A stretch of 64,000 nt of DNA from Corynebacterium frankenforstense DSM 45800 (GCF_001941485.1 NZ_CP009247.1:2108001-2172000); one strand, 5' to 3'. Shown: positions 10,835-20,167, counted from the stretch's first letter. Program-made: numbers and translations. The notes: generated by a model from the sequence alone, not told the origin.

Positions 10835-11569
10835 ATGCCGATGCGACCACCACCCACCCGACAATTGACGACGCTCGCGACGGTCACCGTCGCAGGTCTT
10901 CTCACCGCGGGCTGCGCGGGCCCTGCGGGCCCGGTGCTCGACACCGTCGCCGCGGCCAACGACCGCTTGGACGACTACCGCCGGGACCTGGCGCACGCGG
11001 GCAAGACGAACGGGGAGACGGGGGACGACTCAGCGACGGTCAGCGCGAGCGACGGCCCGACGCTCTTCGGGGTCCCGTCGTCGAAGTTGCCCTTCGAGCC
11101 GGGCGAGATCGACATGGCGACGCACCCGGACGAGCAGTTCAACCCCTGCACGGAGATTTCCCCGGAGATCTACCGGCAGGCGGGTCTCGAGCTGGAGATC
11201 GAGCCGGACATGGACAAGCTCGCCGGCTACGTCGCGAGCTGCACCGGATATGCAGCATCGAGCGACTCATCTCCGCGCAAATCGAGTGACGGACGATTCC
11301 AAATACTCAGCTCCCGTTCCACTCTGGATGATCTTCAGACCCAGGGAATTGAAGTCCTGGAACTATCCCAAGAACAACCGTTTTCGCCGCATCTGGTCAA
11401 CGGCACGGCAGGTCGGAACGAGTGCGTAAGCGGAGTGAGTACCAATCGGGGGCGTTGGGAAGTCATCTTCACTCCAGCCCTGAATACCGGGAGTACTGAG
11501 GAGTCCTGCAAGCGTGCGAGGGAAGCGCACGAAAAGATCACAAAACTCATCGGGGGAAATGCACCATGA
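10835..11569 (+). CDS. DUF3558-type lipoprotein
   Basis: A 244-aa exported lipoprotein. The signal peptide (MPMRPPPTRQLTTLATVTVA) ends in the lipobox LTAG-C, with Cys27 as lipidation site. The mature protein has a disordered linker and then FNPCTEISPEIYRQAGL, the Cys-containing start of the DUF3558 fold common in mycolate-producing actinobacteria. A second CTGYA and a late ESCKRA cysteine follow. Start ATG 10835 has GAGGGG upstream. Its stop overlaps the next start (ATGA), so the two are one transcript. Base composition changes sharply near 11240: the C-terminal half is far less GC-rich than the N-terminal half. Confidence 0.8.
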   Translation: MPMRPPPTRQLTTLATVTVAGLLTAGCAGPAGPVLDTVAAANDRLDDYRRDLAHAGKTNGETGDDSATVSASDGPTLFGVPSSKLPFEPGEIDMATHPDEQFNPCTEISPEIYRQAGLELEIEPDMDKLAGYVASCTGYAASSDSSPRKSSDGRFQILSSRSTLDDLQTQGIEVLELSQEQPFSPHLVNGTAGRNECVSGVSTNRGRWEVIFTPALNTGSTEESCKRAREAHEKITKLIGGNAP

Positions 11570-13389
11570 TCGAACTAGATCGAGCAGCAACCAGACACGC
11601 AATTACCAGAATCACTGCCCAGATCAATGCCGCCCAGGAGGCCATGGCCGCAGCCCAACGATCCAGTATCAGCGGGGCTTACTCCGCAGTCTCTGGTCTC
11701 GACCAACTCGGCGTCGCCCACGGAGCTGCCCTCCACGGCGGTGCAGGCTCCGCAGCAACCGTCCTCGGACAATTCGCGGACCAGGTCAATTGGGCACAAG
11801 ATGCCCTGAGCTGGACCAACACGATCATCGCCACCCGCGACTTCCTCAACTCCAGAGAACTTTTCACCAGGTCCCAAGAGGGTTATCAACCGTCTTTCCC
11901 TGTCCGACTCCCCGACGAGCCCGCCACCAACTACGGCGCACTCAACCCCACCCACCCCGTCGTCACACCGACGATGAGCCTCGACCAACTCGCCACCGAG
12001 TTCGCCACCACCGGAACACACCTGACCGTCCAGGCCACCGACTCCTGGAACTCCATGGCAAGAACGCTCGCAACAGTCGCCGACGAACTCAACGCCGTCG
12101 CCGCCGACGTCAGCGGAGCAAACACCGGCGAAGTCTTCGACAGTGCCGCCGGCCGCATCACCGAGATGGCCGCCCGCGCCGGGCACTTCTCCGCCAACGC
12201 GACCGCCATGGCGCAACACACCCAGGCCCTGCACGCGGCCCACGCCGCAGGCAACTCCGAGGTCCAGGCCGCCCGCGCAGCGGTGACGGCCATGCCGCCG
12301 GCCGAGCGCATCGCCGCCGAGCAGGCGTTCCTCGCGGCCTTCGTGCCGAAGTTCCAGGCGTCTCTCGCCCCGGCGATCCCGGCGGTGCACATGCTCATGG
12401 ACCCCGCCACCGCCCGAGGCGGCGGCGATGCCGGCGAGAACCAGCAGTTCGCCACGACCGACGCCCGCATCGATGAGTCCGCCGGCGCCTGGCGAGGCGC
12501 AGGCAACCACCTGGTCACCCAGGCGGCCACCGCCCTCGGCGGGGGCGCGCCTCAGGCGAGCCACTACGCCGGACCCGCCGGCATGGCCGGGCAGTCGGCG
12601 CCGACGGGCCCCGCGAGTCACCCGCTCAGTGCTCCCGCGGCCGGGCCGACTCTGGGTGGCACCAACAGTCCGCTCCCCGGGCTCGGGGGGATGACCGGTG
12701 CCGGCGCTGCCCCGGCCCTCAGCCGGGGCGGGGCCCTGGGTGGGACCAACGGAGTAACCGGAGGTCCCAGAGCAGGCGGCGCAGCTCGCGCGGGATCGCT
12801 CGGTGCGGCCTCCCCGGCATCCGGTGTCGCGTCCCAGTCGGGGATGTTCGCCCCGGGAGCGGTCGGGGCTCCCGGCAACTCCGGGTCGCCGCGTACGACC
12901 ACCCCGATCTCATCGCGCCCGGGTGGTACCGCAGGTCTGCCGCGCGGCATCGGCGGCGGGCTTCCCGGCGGCGCGGGCTCCCCGGCGCTCGGGGCGGTCC
13001 GCGGCGTGGGTGCGACAGGTTCGTTCGGCGGTCCGGCCGGCGGCTCCGCGGGCCTCGGCGGGGCCCACTCCCCCGGCGGGCGCCCCGGCCTCGGCGGCGT
13101 CGTGCCCGGCGCGCCCGGCGCAGGCGCTCCCGGCGTCTCCGGTGCCACCACCCCGACCGCGGGCGCAGGTTCCGGCGGCACCCACTCCGGTGCCAGCATG
13201 CGCGGCGGTGTGCCGGTCGCCCCGATGATGGGGGCGAACGCGGGCGGTCAGCCCACCGGGCGGTCCAAGTCGGTCAAGGCGGTGACCACCGCGGTCGAGC
13301 TCGACGAGAACCGACGCAAACTCCTCGGCGAGCCGACCCCGACGGTGCCCGGCGTCATCGGCGACTGGGCACGCGAACAGCGGGCCTGA
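11566..13389 (+). CDS. PPE-like, Gly/Ala/Pro-rich putative secreted protein
   Basis: A 607-aa protein coupled to the lipoprotein by an ATGA overlap. Residues 1-290 are predicted helical bundle (IELDRAATRHAITRITAQINAAQEAM, ADSWN-like region ATDSWNSMARTLATVADELNAVAADVSG). Residues about 300-545 are a Gly/Ala/Pro/Ser low-complexity region. The last 55 residues (KAVTTAVELDENRRKLLGEP, PGVIGDWARE) match the conserved end of PPE/WXG-associated proteins. There is no signal peptide, consistent with ESX/type VII export, but no ESX genes are in the window. Codons 1 to about 215 are lower in GC than the rest. Function unknown. Confidence 0.65.
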   Translation: MIELDRAATRHAITRITAQINAAQEAMAAAQRSSISGAYSAVSGLDQLGVAHGAALHGGAGSAATVLGQFADQVNWAQDALSWTNTIIATRDFLNSRELFTRSQEGYQPSFPVRLPDEPATNYGALNPTHPVVTPTMSLDQLATEFATTGTHLTVQATDSWNSMARTLATVADELNAVAADVSGANTGEVFDSAAGRITEMAARAGHFSANATAMAQHTQALHAAHAAGNSEVQAARAAVTAMPPAERIAAEQAFLAAFVPKFQASLAPAIPAVHMLMDPATARGGGDAGENQQFATTDARIDESAGAWRGAGNHLVTQAATALGGGAPQASHYAGPAGMAGQSAPTGPASHPLSAPAAGPTLGGTNSPLPGLGGMTGAGAAPALSRGGALGGTNGVTGGPRAGGAARAGSLGAASPASGVASQSGMFAPGAVGAPGNSGSPRTTTPISSRPGGTAGLPRGIGGGLPGGAGSPALGAVRGVGATGSFGGPAGGSAGLGGAHSPGGRPGLGGVVPGAPGAGAPGVSGATTPTAGAGSGGTHSGASMRGGVPVAPMMGANAGGQPTGRSKSVKAVTTAVELDENRRKLLGEPTPTVPGVIGDWAREQRA

Positions 13390-13448
13390 CGGGCTCACCC
13401 GGTCAGACCCGCTGTGGCCGGCCCGGAGCGGCCGACCCTGCCGCTCCC

Positions 13449-14642
13449 CTACTGGGAGAGCATGGAGAGCACGGCGCTCTCCGGCAGCACCTCGGCGTGG
13501 TGGGAGGCCGACTGCCCGGCCTCGTCGAGGGTCTGGCCCAGCGGCGCGAAGGCGCTCGCCGGGTCCTGGCCCGCGCCCAGCGCCTCGAAGCCGCCCTGGG
13601 CGTCGGCCTCGATGCGCTGCGAGTACTCCGCGGCGTCCGCCTCGGCGGCCGCGACATTGGCCTGGTGCTCGGCGACGAAGTCCGGCACGGCCTCGTTCTC
13701 CTGGGCCCACTCCATCGCGGTGGCCTCGTCCTCGCCGAAGGTACGCAGGTCATCGGAGTGCGCGGCCTCGGAGTCGGTCAGCGAGAAGTGCTCGTTGACC
13801 TGGCCGTCGGGGATGCCGTAGGCCTGCTCGACGGCGACGTCGGCCGGCTGGGCACGGGTGATCGGCCCGAAGACCATGGAGCTGACACCGAGCACCTCTC
13901 CGGTGTTCGGGTCGAAGTTCACGCCGCCCGAGTCGCCCTGCACGTAGCCCAGGTCCCAGGCCCACAGCCCGTTCTGGGAGCGCACCAGGAGCGTGCCGCA
14001 GCTGCGGCCGGTGGCCGTGCCGTCCTTGCAGATCGGCTGGCCGGCCACGGAGAAGTCGTACTGGCCCGGGGCGAGGTCCGGGTAGTCGCGGATCGCGGTC
14101 AGACGCACCGGCGCACCGTGCGCGTTGCCGGCCTTGTCCACGGAGTCGGCCATCCGGCTGTCCACCACACCGTCGTTGAGCACCGCCGTGCCCCAGTCGG
14201 GCGAGTCCACCGACAGACGCAGCGTCTCGGCGAGGTCCCCCTCGGCCTGCGCGGCGTCCGCCTCGCCGGTCGCGGGCGCGTGCGCCTGGTCGCGGTAGCC
14301 GATGACGGTGTCGCCGCCGCTGCGGGTCGGCGCGAAGACCCGGTCGCCGAACTCCGGCTGGCCCTCCATCGGCGCCAGGCAGTGTCCCGCGGTGACCAGC
14401 ACACGCTGCTGCGTGCCGTCGGGCAGCACCACCGTGCCGATCACGCCCTGACTGCAGACCTGCCGGTTCAGGTACTCCGGCAGGGGCATGTCGGTCAGCT
14501 GCACGTCGCTGCGCATGGGGGCGCCGGGGGCGGCGAGCGCGGCGCGCTCGTCGGCGCCCGCGGGGGCGTCGGAAAGCACGGCGGTGGCCAGGGCGGCCGG
14601 CAGCAGCGCGGCGAGCACGCGGGTGCGCACGGATTTCGTCAT
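13449..14642 (-). CDS. Secreted trypsin-like serine protease
   Basis: A 397-aa exported S1-fold protease with a signal peptide (VLAALLPAALATAVLSDAPAGA). The catalytic triad is visible as His87 (TAGHC), Asp149 (DSPDWGTAVL) and Ser238 (QGDSGG). Cys pairs around the His and before the Ser look like S1 disulfides. After about residue 265 comes a ~130-residue acidic, Ala/Glu-rich helical extension (EQAYGIPDGQVNEHF to AEVLPESAVLSMLSQ), absent from simple trypsins. It may be a propeptide-like or cell-wall-binding part. The gene is convergent with the PPE-like gene, so a shared role is only a possibility. Confidence 0.85.
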   Translation of the reverse strand: MTKSVRTRVLAALLPAALATAVLSDAPAGADERAALAAPGAPMRSDVQLTDMPLPEYLNRQVCSQGVIGTVVLPDGTQQRVLVTAGHCLAPMEGQPEFGDRVFAPTRSGGDTVIGYRDQAHAPATGEADAAQAEGDLAETLRLSVDSPDWGTAVLNDGVVDSRMADSVDKAGNAHGAPVRLTAIRDYPDLAPGQYDFSVAGQPICKDGTATGRSCGTLLVRSQNGLWAWDLGYVQGDSGGVNFDPNTGEVLGVSSMVFGPITRAQPADVAVEQAYGIPDGQVNEHFSLTDSEAAHSDDLRTFGEDEATAMEWAQENEAVPDFVAEHQANVAAAEADAAEYSQRIEADAQGGFEALGAGQDPASAFAPLGQTLDEAGQSASHHAEVLPESAVLSMLSQ

Positions 14643-14779
14643 CGGTCGATACCGCTTTCTGTGGGTCGGGGGCGATTGGCGGCCGCCAGTGTAGCCCCGC
14701 CACGAGCGCGGGTAGCATCGTTGACCACGCACGCCGTGTCACGATTCCGACACGATCCCCGACGAAGGAACGGTGCCCG

Positions 14780-15580
14780 ATGACCCTGCCCTACCCCTCG
14801 ACCTCCGCCGCCGCGCTGGTCACCGGTGCCAGCCAGGGCATCGGCGAGGCGATCGCCCGCAAGCTGGCCCGCTACGGCCACAATCTCGTCCTCGTCGCCC
14901 GCCGCCGGGAGGTCCTCGAGAAGATCGCCGCCGAGCTCGAGGAGGCCCACGGCGTCACCGTCGAGGTCCGCCCGGCCGACCTCTCGAAGGCCGAGGAGGT
15001 CACCGAGCTGGTCGAGGAGATCGAGAACCGGGAGATCAACATCCTGGTCAACTCGGCCGGCATCGCCAGCTTCGGTCCCTTCCTCGACCAGGACTGGGAC
15101 TACGAGACCAACCAGTTCAACCTGAACGCCACCGCCGTCTTCCGCCTGACCCGCGCCGCGCTGCCGGGCATGGTCGCCCGCGGCGAGGGCGCGGTGTGCA
15201 ACGTCGGCTCGGCGGCCGGCAACGTGCCGATCCCCAACAACGCGACCTACGTGTTCACCAAGGCCGGCGTCAACGCCTTCACCGAGGCGCTGCACTACGA
15301 GCTCAAGGGCACCGGCGTGCACTGCACGCTGCTGGCCCCCGGCCCGGTGCGCGAGGCCGAGATCCCCGAGTCCGAGCAGTCCATCGTGGACAAGGTCGTG
15401 CCCGACTTCCTGTGGACGACCTACGAGTCCTGCGCCGACGAGACCCTCGAGGCCCTGGCCAAGAACCGCCGCCGCGTGGTGCCCGGCCCCCTGTCGAAGG
15501 CGATGAACGCCATCTCCGCCTACGCGCCCAGCGGGCTGCTCTCGCCGGTGATGGGCTGGTTCTACGCCAAGATGGCCTGA
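14780..15580 (+). CDS. cmrA: Short-chain dehydrogenase, probable mycolate beta-keto reductase CmrA
   Basis: A 266-aa classical SDR: TGASQGIG (residues 15-22), NSAG (91-94), catalytic Ser144, Tyr157 and Lys161. The C-terminal part (PLSKAMNAISAYAPSGLLSPVMGWFYAKM) is hydrophobic and resembles Rv2509/CmrA. CmrA reduces the beta-keto ester left after condensation of two fatty acids, giving mature mycolate. Proximity to orn matches Rv2509-Rv2511 in M. tuberculosis and supports the assignment. ATG 14780 follows AAGGA at a rather long 10-11 nt. A generic SDR of other specificity is the alternative. Confidence 0.75.
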   Translation: MTLPYPSTSAAALVTGASQGIGEAIARKLARYGHNLVLVARRREVLEKIAAELEEAHGVTVEVRPADLSKAEEVTELVEEIENREINILVNSAGIASFGPFLDQDWDYETNQFNLNATAVFRLTRAALPGMVARGEGAVCNVGSAAGNVPIPNNATYVFTKAGVNAFTEALHYELKGTGVHCTLLAPGPVREAEIPESEQSIVDKVVPDFLWTTYESCADETLEALAKNRRRVVPGPLSKAMNAISAYAPSGLLSPVMGWFYAKMA

Positions 15581-15671
15581 CGCCCGGCCTTGCTGGGTGC
15601 GACTGCGGAGGTGCCGGGGAATCCCCTGGCAATGGTTCACTTCCGCCTCCGGCGCACATAACCTCGGCGCC

Positions 15672-16103
15672 ATGAACACCTCGATCGCCACGTTCCTGAG
15701 TGCCCTGATGCTGGGTGGGGCGCCGCTCTCCGCCAGCGCGGATCTCTCCTCCGCCCCCGTCGACCCCGGCTTCAACTGGGGCGTCGCCGCCTCCTCCGAC
15801 GAGGAGCCGGCCGGCAGCTCCACCCCCGAGGGCGGCGCACCCGCCGCGGACGGCGCCGAGACCGGCGGAGCCCAGGACGACACGGCCGAAGGAGACCGCA
15901 GCATCGTGGAACAGCACATCTTCAGCGGCTCCGGCACCGCCCGCAGCGCCTTCCAGGTCTGGTTCGACGGCGGCGAGTTCGTCGCGCCGGAGTTCGAGAC
16001 CCGTGACCTGACCGAGCTCGAGCTTCCCGACGGCTCGATCGCCCAGGGCGGCGACACCGTGGCCAAGCACGCCGACGGCACCTTCAGCGTCATCGCGGGC
16101 TAG
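15672..16103 (+). CDS. Small secreted hypothetical protein
   Basis: A 143-aa protein with an N-terminal signal peptide (MNTSIATFLSALMLGGAPLSASA), then an acidic, Ser/Pro/Glu-rich linker (residues about 35-80) and a compact C-terminal part (SIVEQHIFSGSGTARSAFQVWFDGGEF). I do not recognise the family. There is no Shine-Dalgarno; CATAAC lies about 11 nt before the ATG, so a leaderless or near-leaderless transcript is likely. It follows cmrA by 91 nt and converges on nrdG. A hairpin GGCCGGG-ACCA-CCCGGCC at 16153-16170 may end transcription from either side. Confidence 0.65.
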   Translation: MNTSIATFLSALMLGGAPLSASADLSSAPVDPGFNWGVAASSDEEPAGSSTPEGGAPAADGAETGGAQDDTAEGDRSIVEQHIFSGSGTARSAFQVWFDGGEFVAPEFETRDLTELELPDGSIAQGGDTVAKHADGTFSVIAG

Positions 16104-16180
16104 GAGCACGCACGCCCGGCGCGCGGGCGGGATCCCCCGTGCTTCGGGCGCAGGCCGGGACCACCCGGCCACCACACGCC

Positions 16181-16882
16181 TCAGAAGCGCGCGGCGACCT
16201 CGTACTCGACGACGTGGCCCGCGGCCAGCGAGGCCGGCACGTCGATCAGCCGCTGATTCGAGCTGCCGCGGAAGGGCTTGAGGTCCGACTCGTCGCGCTC
16301 CTCGGCGATGAACTGCCCCTCGATGAGCACGTCGAGGTTCCTGACCAGCTCCCAGCGGTCCCCGCCGATCAGCTCGAGAGTCTCCCACCGGTAGCCGGTG
16401 TAGGACCACACGGTCTTCTCCGGCAGCTCCGCGCGCACCCGCCGCACCAGCGGCAGCAGGTTCGTGGCGTTGAGCATCGGCTCGCCGCCGCACAGGGTCA
16501 GCCCCGCCACGTGGCGGCCCGAGAGGTCCCGCAGGATGCGCTCCTCGAGCTCGGCGGTGTACTCGACGCCGTAGTTCCGCTTCTGGGCGGCCTTGTTGTA
16601 GCAGCCCAGGCAGTTGAACGCGCAGTAGGAGACGTAGAGCGAGCAGCGCAGCCCCTCGCCGTCGAGGACCTGGAAGGGCTTGTAGTCCGCGACGCGGAGC
16701 ACCGGGGCGTCGGCCCAGGTGCGTGAGCGCTCGTCCATGCGGGCGATGCGCCCGAGGCGCTCGGCGGAGGTGTGCGGGGCGCCGTAGTAGCCGGCGAGCC
16801 CGACACCCGCGCACGGTGCGTCGGTGCGCCCCGTGGGGGCAGGCGCGGCGTCGTCAATCGTGGTGCGCACGGCGGTGGTCAT
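16181..16882 (-). CDS. nrdG: Anaerobic ribonucleotide reductase activating protein
   Basis: A radical-SAM activase that installs the glycyl radical on NrdD using SAM and a 4Fe-4S cluster. The 233-aa product has the CxxxCxxC cluster motif at Cys87, Cys91, Cys94 (CAFNCLGCYN) and a GGEPM SAM-binding segment. It is longer than E. coli NrdG (154 aa), mostly through a ~60-residue N-terminal extension of low conservation that includes a copy of the dispersed 15-bp motif (16844-16858). A strong AAGGAGG precedes ATG 16882. It lies 13 nt after nrdD, so the two form an operon. Confidence 0.9.
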   Translation of the reverse strand: MTTAVRTTIDDAAPAPTGRTDAPCAGVGLAGYYGAPHTSAERLGRIARMDERSRTWADAPVLRVADYKPFQVLDGEGLRCSLYVSYCAFNCLGCYNKAAQKRNYGVEYTAELEERILRDLSGRHVAGLTLCGGEPMLNATNLLPLVRRVRAELPEKTVWSYTGYRWETLELIGGDRWELVRNLDVLIEGQFIAEERDESDLKPFRGSSNQRLIDVPASLAAGHVVEYEVAARF

Positions 16883-16895
16883 GGTCCTCCTTCAC

Positions 16896-19061
16896 TCACA
16901 TGTGCTTGACGCGGGAGTTGATCTCGTTCTGCTTGCCGGCGACGACGGGGCGCTTCATCGGCGAGCCCAGGTAGCCGCACAGCCGGCGGGTGACACTGGC
17001 CTGGGTCTCGTCGCGGTTGCCGCAGGTCGGGCAGTAGTAGCCTTCCTCGTCGCAGCGGAACTCGCCCTCGAAACCGCACAGGAAGCAGTAGTCGACCGGG
17101 GAGTTGACGCCGAAGTAGCCGACGTTGTCGAAGGCCTCGTCCCACAGCGCCTCGAAGGCCGCGGAGTTGGACTGCAGGTTCGGCGCCTCGACGTAGTACA
17201 TGAACCCGCCCGGGGTCAGGTGCATGTAGGGCGCCTCGAAGTGGATCTTCGAGACCGGGTCGGTGTCCTGGTAGCTCGGGAAGTGGAAGGAGTTCTCGTA
17301 GTACTCGCGGTCGTTGACCCCGGGGATCTCGCCGAAGCGGTCGCGGTCGATCGCGGCGAAGCGGTCGCACAGCGACTCCGAGGGCGTCGAGTAGACCGTC
17401 AGCTTGGCGTGGAAGAGGTCCTGGACGGAGTCGACGCGGGCGTTGATGTGCTCCATGATGTGCAGGCCCAGCGCGCGCAGCTCCGTGTCCTCCTGCCAGT
17501 GCTCCTCGCCGGTCAGCGCCACCATCGCGTTGTGGATGCCGATGTAGCCCAGCGAGATCGACGAGCGCTTCTCGTTCCTGCCCGTGTACCAGTCGCGCAC
17601 CGAGGTGATCCCGGTCGGGTCGCCCAGCCCGCCCTGGGTGTACATCACCGGGGCGTTCTCCAGCTCGGCGCCGAGCACGATCTCCTCGCGCAGGCGCAGG
17701 GCGCGCACGGCCAGGTCCACGGCCTCGTCGAGGGAGTCGAAGAAGACGTCGCGGTCGCCCTCGGCCTGGATGGCCAGGTGCGGCAGGTTCAGCGAGACCA
17801 CGCCGAGGTTGTTGCGCCCGACGATGCGGGGCTCGCCGTCCTCGTCCTCCCAGTAGTGCAGGAAGGAGCGGCAGCCCATCGGGGTGACCAGCAGGCCGTT
17901 CTTCTCCTCGCGGATGCGCGGCACGGAGATCAGGTCCGGGTAGATGCGCTTGGTCGAGCAGCGCATCGCGGCGCACTTGACGTCGTAGTTCGGGTCGCCC
18001 GGCGAGTGGTTGACGCCCTCGTCGACGAAGTAGAGCAGCTTCGGGAAGATCGCGGTCTCCCCGCTCATGCCCTTCTCGCGCACGGCGAGCATCGCCTTCT
18101 GGATCTCGCGGGCACACCAGGAGGTGGCCATGCCGAAGGAGACCGAGGTGAACGGCGTCTGCGCCGCGGAGGTGGTCAGCGTGTTGACCTGGTACTCGAA
18201 GGCCTGCATCGCGTCGTAGATGTCCTTCTCGGCCTTCTTGCGCGCCAGGCGCTCGACCTCGTCGGGGTCCTCGATGATCTCGGCGTAGAGGTCGCGGTCC
18301 TTCTGCAGCGTCAGCTCCGCGTACGGCTCGAGCAGGCGGTCGATCTCGTGGATCGAGATGCCGCCGTACTGCTCGCCGGAGATCGCGCCGAGCAGCTGGA
18401 CGAGCAGGGTCGCGGCCACGCCGATCGAGCGCGGCGGCTCGATGCGCGCGTTGCCGAGGGTGAAGCCGTGGGAGAGCAGGTAGCCGAAGTCCGGCAGCGA
18501 GCAGTTCGGCAGCGCGCCGAAGGGCGAGCGGTCGAGGTCGTGCAGGTGGATCAGGCCCTTGATGTGGGCGCGGCGGATGTCCTCGGGGTAGATGCGCAGC
18601 CCCTCGGCCCGGGTGACGGCGCCGGCGAGGATCTCGCGCTGGGTGGTGAAGGTGCGCGAGTCCTTGTTGCCGTTCTCCGCCATGACGTCGGCGTCCTTGC
18701 TGACCACCCGGTCGATGGCGTGGGTGAGGTCCGTGGCGGTGGCCAGCCGGGCCTCCTTGCGCTCGCTCTGTTCGCGCAGCGCGTCGCGGACCTCGGGCGA
18801 GTCGGCCACGGCCTCGTCGACGAGCTCGCGGATGCGGGCGGTGGAGACGGCGACGTCGGCATCGGTGCCGGTGCCGGAAGCGTCGGTGCCGGCTTCAACG
18901 GCGGCTTCGACGCGGGCGGTGACCTCGGCGACGATCTCCTCGGCCGGGCGCGCGGGGCGCACGCCGTAGACGCGCTCGGCGGAGCGCAGGTCGTTGAGGA
19001 TCCTGGCGGGGAAGAACGCCACGTGCCGTCCGTCCCGCTTGATGACCGTCGCCTTCGTCAT
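16896..19061 (-). CDS. nrdD: Anaerobic (class III) ribonucleoside-triphosphate reductase
   Basis: Makes dNTPs from NTPs under anoxia. The 721-aa protein begins with an ATP-cone (TKATVIKRDGRHVAFFPARILNDL) for allosteric control. Next comes the large barrel with catalytic-loop cysteines, then a zinc ribbon (CFLCGFEGEFRC..CPTCGN) and the glycyl-radical loop RRLCGYLG near the end. ATG 19061 is chosen because the ATP-cone starts immediately. Its presence argues that this Corynebacterium can grow, not merely survive, without oxygen. A NrdR-like box lies about 180 nt upstream. Confidence 0.93.
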   Translation of the reverse strand: MTKATVIKRDGRHVAFFPARILNDLRSAERVYGVRPARPAEEIVAEVTARVEAAVEAGTDASGTGTDADVAVSTARIRELVDEAVADSPEVRDALREQSERKEARLATATDLTHAIDRVVSKDADVMAENGNKDSRTFTTQREILAGAVTRAEGLRIYPEDIRRAHIKGLIHLHDLDRSPFGALPNCSLPDFGYLLSHGFTLGNARIEPPRSIGVAATLLVQLLGAISGEQYGGISIHEIDRLLEPYAELTLQKDRDLYAEIIEDPDEVERLARKKAEKDIYDAMQAFEYQVNTLTTSAAQTPFTSVSFGMATSWCAREIQKAMLAVREKGMSGETAIFPKLLYFVDEGVNHSPGDPNYDVKCAAMRCSTKRIYPDLISVPRIREEKNGLLVTPMGCRSFLHYWEDEDGEPRIVGRNNLGVVSLNLPHLAIQAEGDRDVFFDSLDEAVDLAVRALRLREEIVLGAELENAPVMYTQGGLGDPTGITSVRDWYTGRNEKRSSISLGYIGIHNAMVALTGEEHWQEDTELRALGLHIMEHINARVDSVQDLFHAKLTVYSTPSESLCDRFAAIDRDRFGEIPGVNDREYYENSFHFPSYQDTDPVSKIHFEAPYMHLTPGGFMYYVEAPNLQSNSAAFEALWDEAFDNVGYFGVNSPVDYCFLCGFEGEFRCDEEGYYCPTCGNRDETQASVTRRLCGYLGSPMKRPVVAGKQNEINSRVKHM

Positions 19062-19239
19062 GGAGATCCGATACCGTCCTTTCGCTCTGACCGCTGTAAT
19101 TACGTCGTTGTGACCCTGAACAGCGAACTCCATCGTAAGAATGATTTTGAAGTTTTTCATTTCTGCGAAAGGTCGCGCCTATCGGCGACCGCCACCCCTG
19201 GCTCCGCCGCCGTCTTTCCGCCGCTCAGATTTCCGTCAC

Positions 19240-19255
19240 ACACAACATGTAGTAC
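19240..19255 (-). promoter_or_regulatory. Candidate NrdR box upstream of nrdDG
   Basis: ACACAACATGTAGTAC matches the 16-bp NrdR consensus (acaCwAtATATwGtgt) at about 12 positions, including the conserved C, A, T and G. NrdR represses ribonucleotide reductase operons. Boxes usually come in pairs and I found no convincing partner. The box also lies 93 nt before orn. Confidence 0.4.
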
Positions 19256-19347
19256 CCCCTTTTAGGGTCCAACCCCATCGGTGGGGCTTGACCAGTGCTT
19301 GACGACGTCGCGCCGACCGCACCGTCGCGTTGTTCTACAGTTGGGGC

Positions 19348-20001
19348 ATGTCCGCACAAGCGACCGAAAATCACACCGTGGCCCCCAAGGACGACCGGCT
19401 GGTCTGGATCGACCTCGAGATGACCGGCCTGGACATCCACCGGCACACCATCGTCGAGATCGCCGCACTGGTCACCGACGCCCACCTCAACATCCTCGGC
19501 GAAGGGGTGGACCTGGTCGTCCACGCCACCGACGAGGAGCTGGCGGAGATGGACGACTTCGTCCAGAACATGCACGCCACCAACGGCCTGACCGAGGAGA
19601 TCCGCGCCTCGGAGGTGACCATGGAGCAGGCGGAGCAGGCCGTGCTCGACCTGATCGCGAAGCACTGCGACCCCGACCACCCCGCTCCCCTGGCCGGCAA
19701 CTCCATCGCCACCGACCGCTCCTTCATCCGCGAGCAGATGCCGCGCCTGGACGCCGCCCTGCACTACCGGATGGTCGACGTCTCCTCGATCAAGGAGCTC
19801 ACGCGGCGCTGGTACCCGCGCGTCTACCACCACCAGCCCGACAAGGGCATGGCCCACCGCGCGCTGGCCGACATCGTCGAGTCCATCCGCGAGCTCGACT
19901 ACTACCGCCGCGCGGCCTTCGTCGCAGAACCGGGCCCGACCTCGGAGGAGGCGACCACCGCGCAGCAGGAGGCCACCGAGGCCTACCAGCCGTTTTTGTA
20001 A
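19348..20001 (+). CDS. orn: Oligoribonuclease
   Basis: A 217-aa DEDDh 3'-5' exonuclease degrading 2-5 nt RNA and pGpG-type dinucleotides in the cytosol. DLEMTGLD (Asp22, Glu24) opens the fold, [11 protein letters not shown] carries the next Asp, and MAHRALADI holds the catalytic His-Asp pair. An ~18-residue Ala/Glu/Thr tail is extra. TACAGT (19336-19341) ends 6 nt before the ATG and no Shine-Dalgarno is seen, so the mRNA is probably leaderless. tRNA-His follows 48 nt downstream, as in other Corynebacterium genomes. Confidence 0.93.
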   Translation: MSAQATENHTVAPKDDRLVWIDLEMTGLDIHRHTIVEIAALVTDAHLNILGEGVDLVVHATDEELAEMDDFVQNMHATNGLTEEIRASEVTMEQAEQAVLDLIAKHCDPDHPAPLAGNSIATDRSFIREQMPRLDAALHYRMVDVSSIKELTRRWYPRVYHHQPDKGMAHRALADIVESIRELDYYRRAAFVAEPGPTSEEATTAQQEATEAYQPFL

Positions 20002-20048
20002 ATGAGAACCACTGGGCTATGGTGGTCCTCGCTGCATTTCGCGGCGAT

Positions 20049-20122
20049 GGTGGATGTAGTTCAGCTGGTAGAGCACCAGGTTGTGATCCTGGGTGTCGCG
20101 GGTTCGAGTCCCGTCATCCACC
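20049..20122 (+). tRNA. tRNA-His (anticodon GTG)
   Basis: Acceptor GTGGATG/CATCCAC with the extra 5' G(-1) opposite C73 diagnostic of tRNA-His. Anticodon stem CCAGG/CCTGG, loop TTGTGAT. CCA is not encoded. Confidence 0.95.
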
Positions 20123-20133
20123 CCGAAGAGAAC

Positions 20134-20167
20134 GAACCCCGCACCAGAGACGGTGCGGGGTTCTTCG
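20134..20167 (+). terminator. Terminator after tRNA-His
   Basis: A perfect 12-bp stem GAACCCCGCACC / GGTGCGGGGTTC with loop AGAGAC is followed by TTCG. It ends the orn/tRNA-His unit and could also serve the convergent transpeptidase gene. Confidence 0.85.

Noticed and set aside
14735..14754. Inverted repeat CGTGTC-N8-GACACG before cmrA
   Set aside because: Only six pairs, in a GC-rich promoter; no known regulator matches and no second copy was seen in the window.
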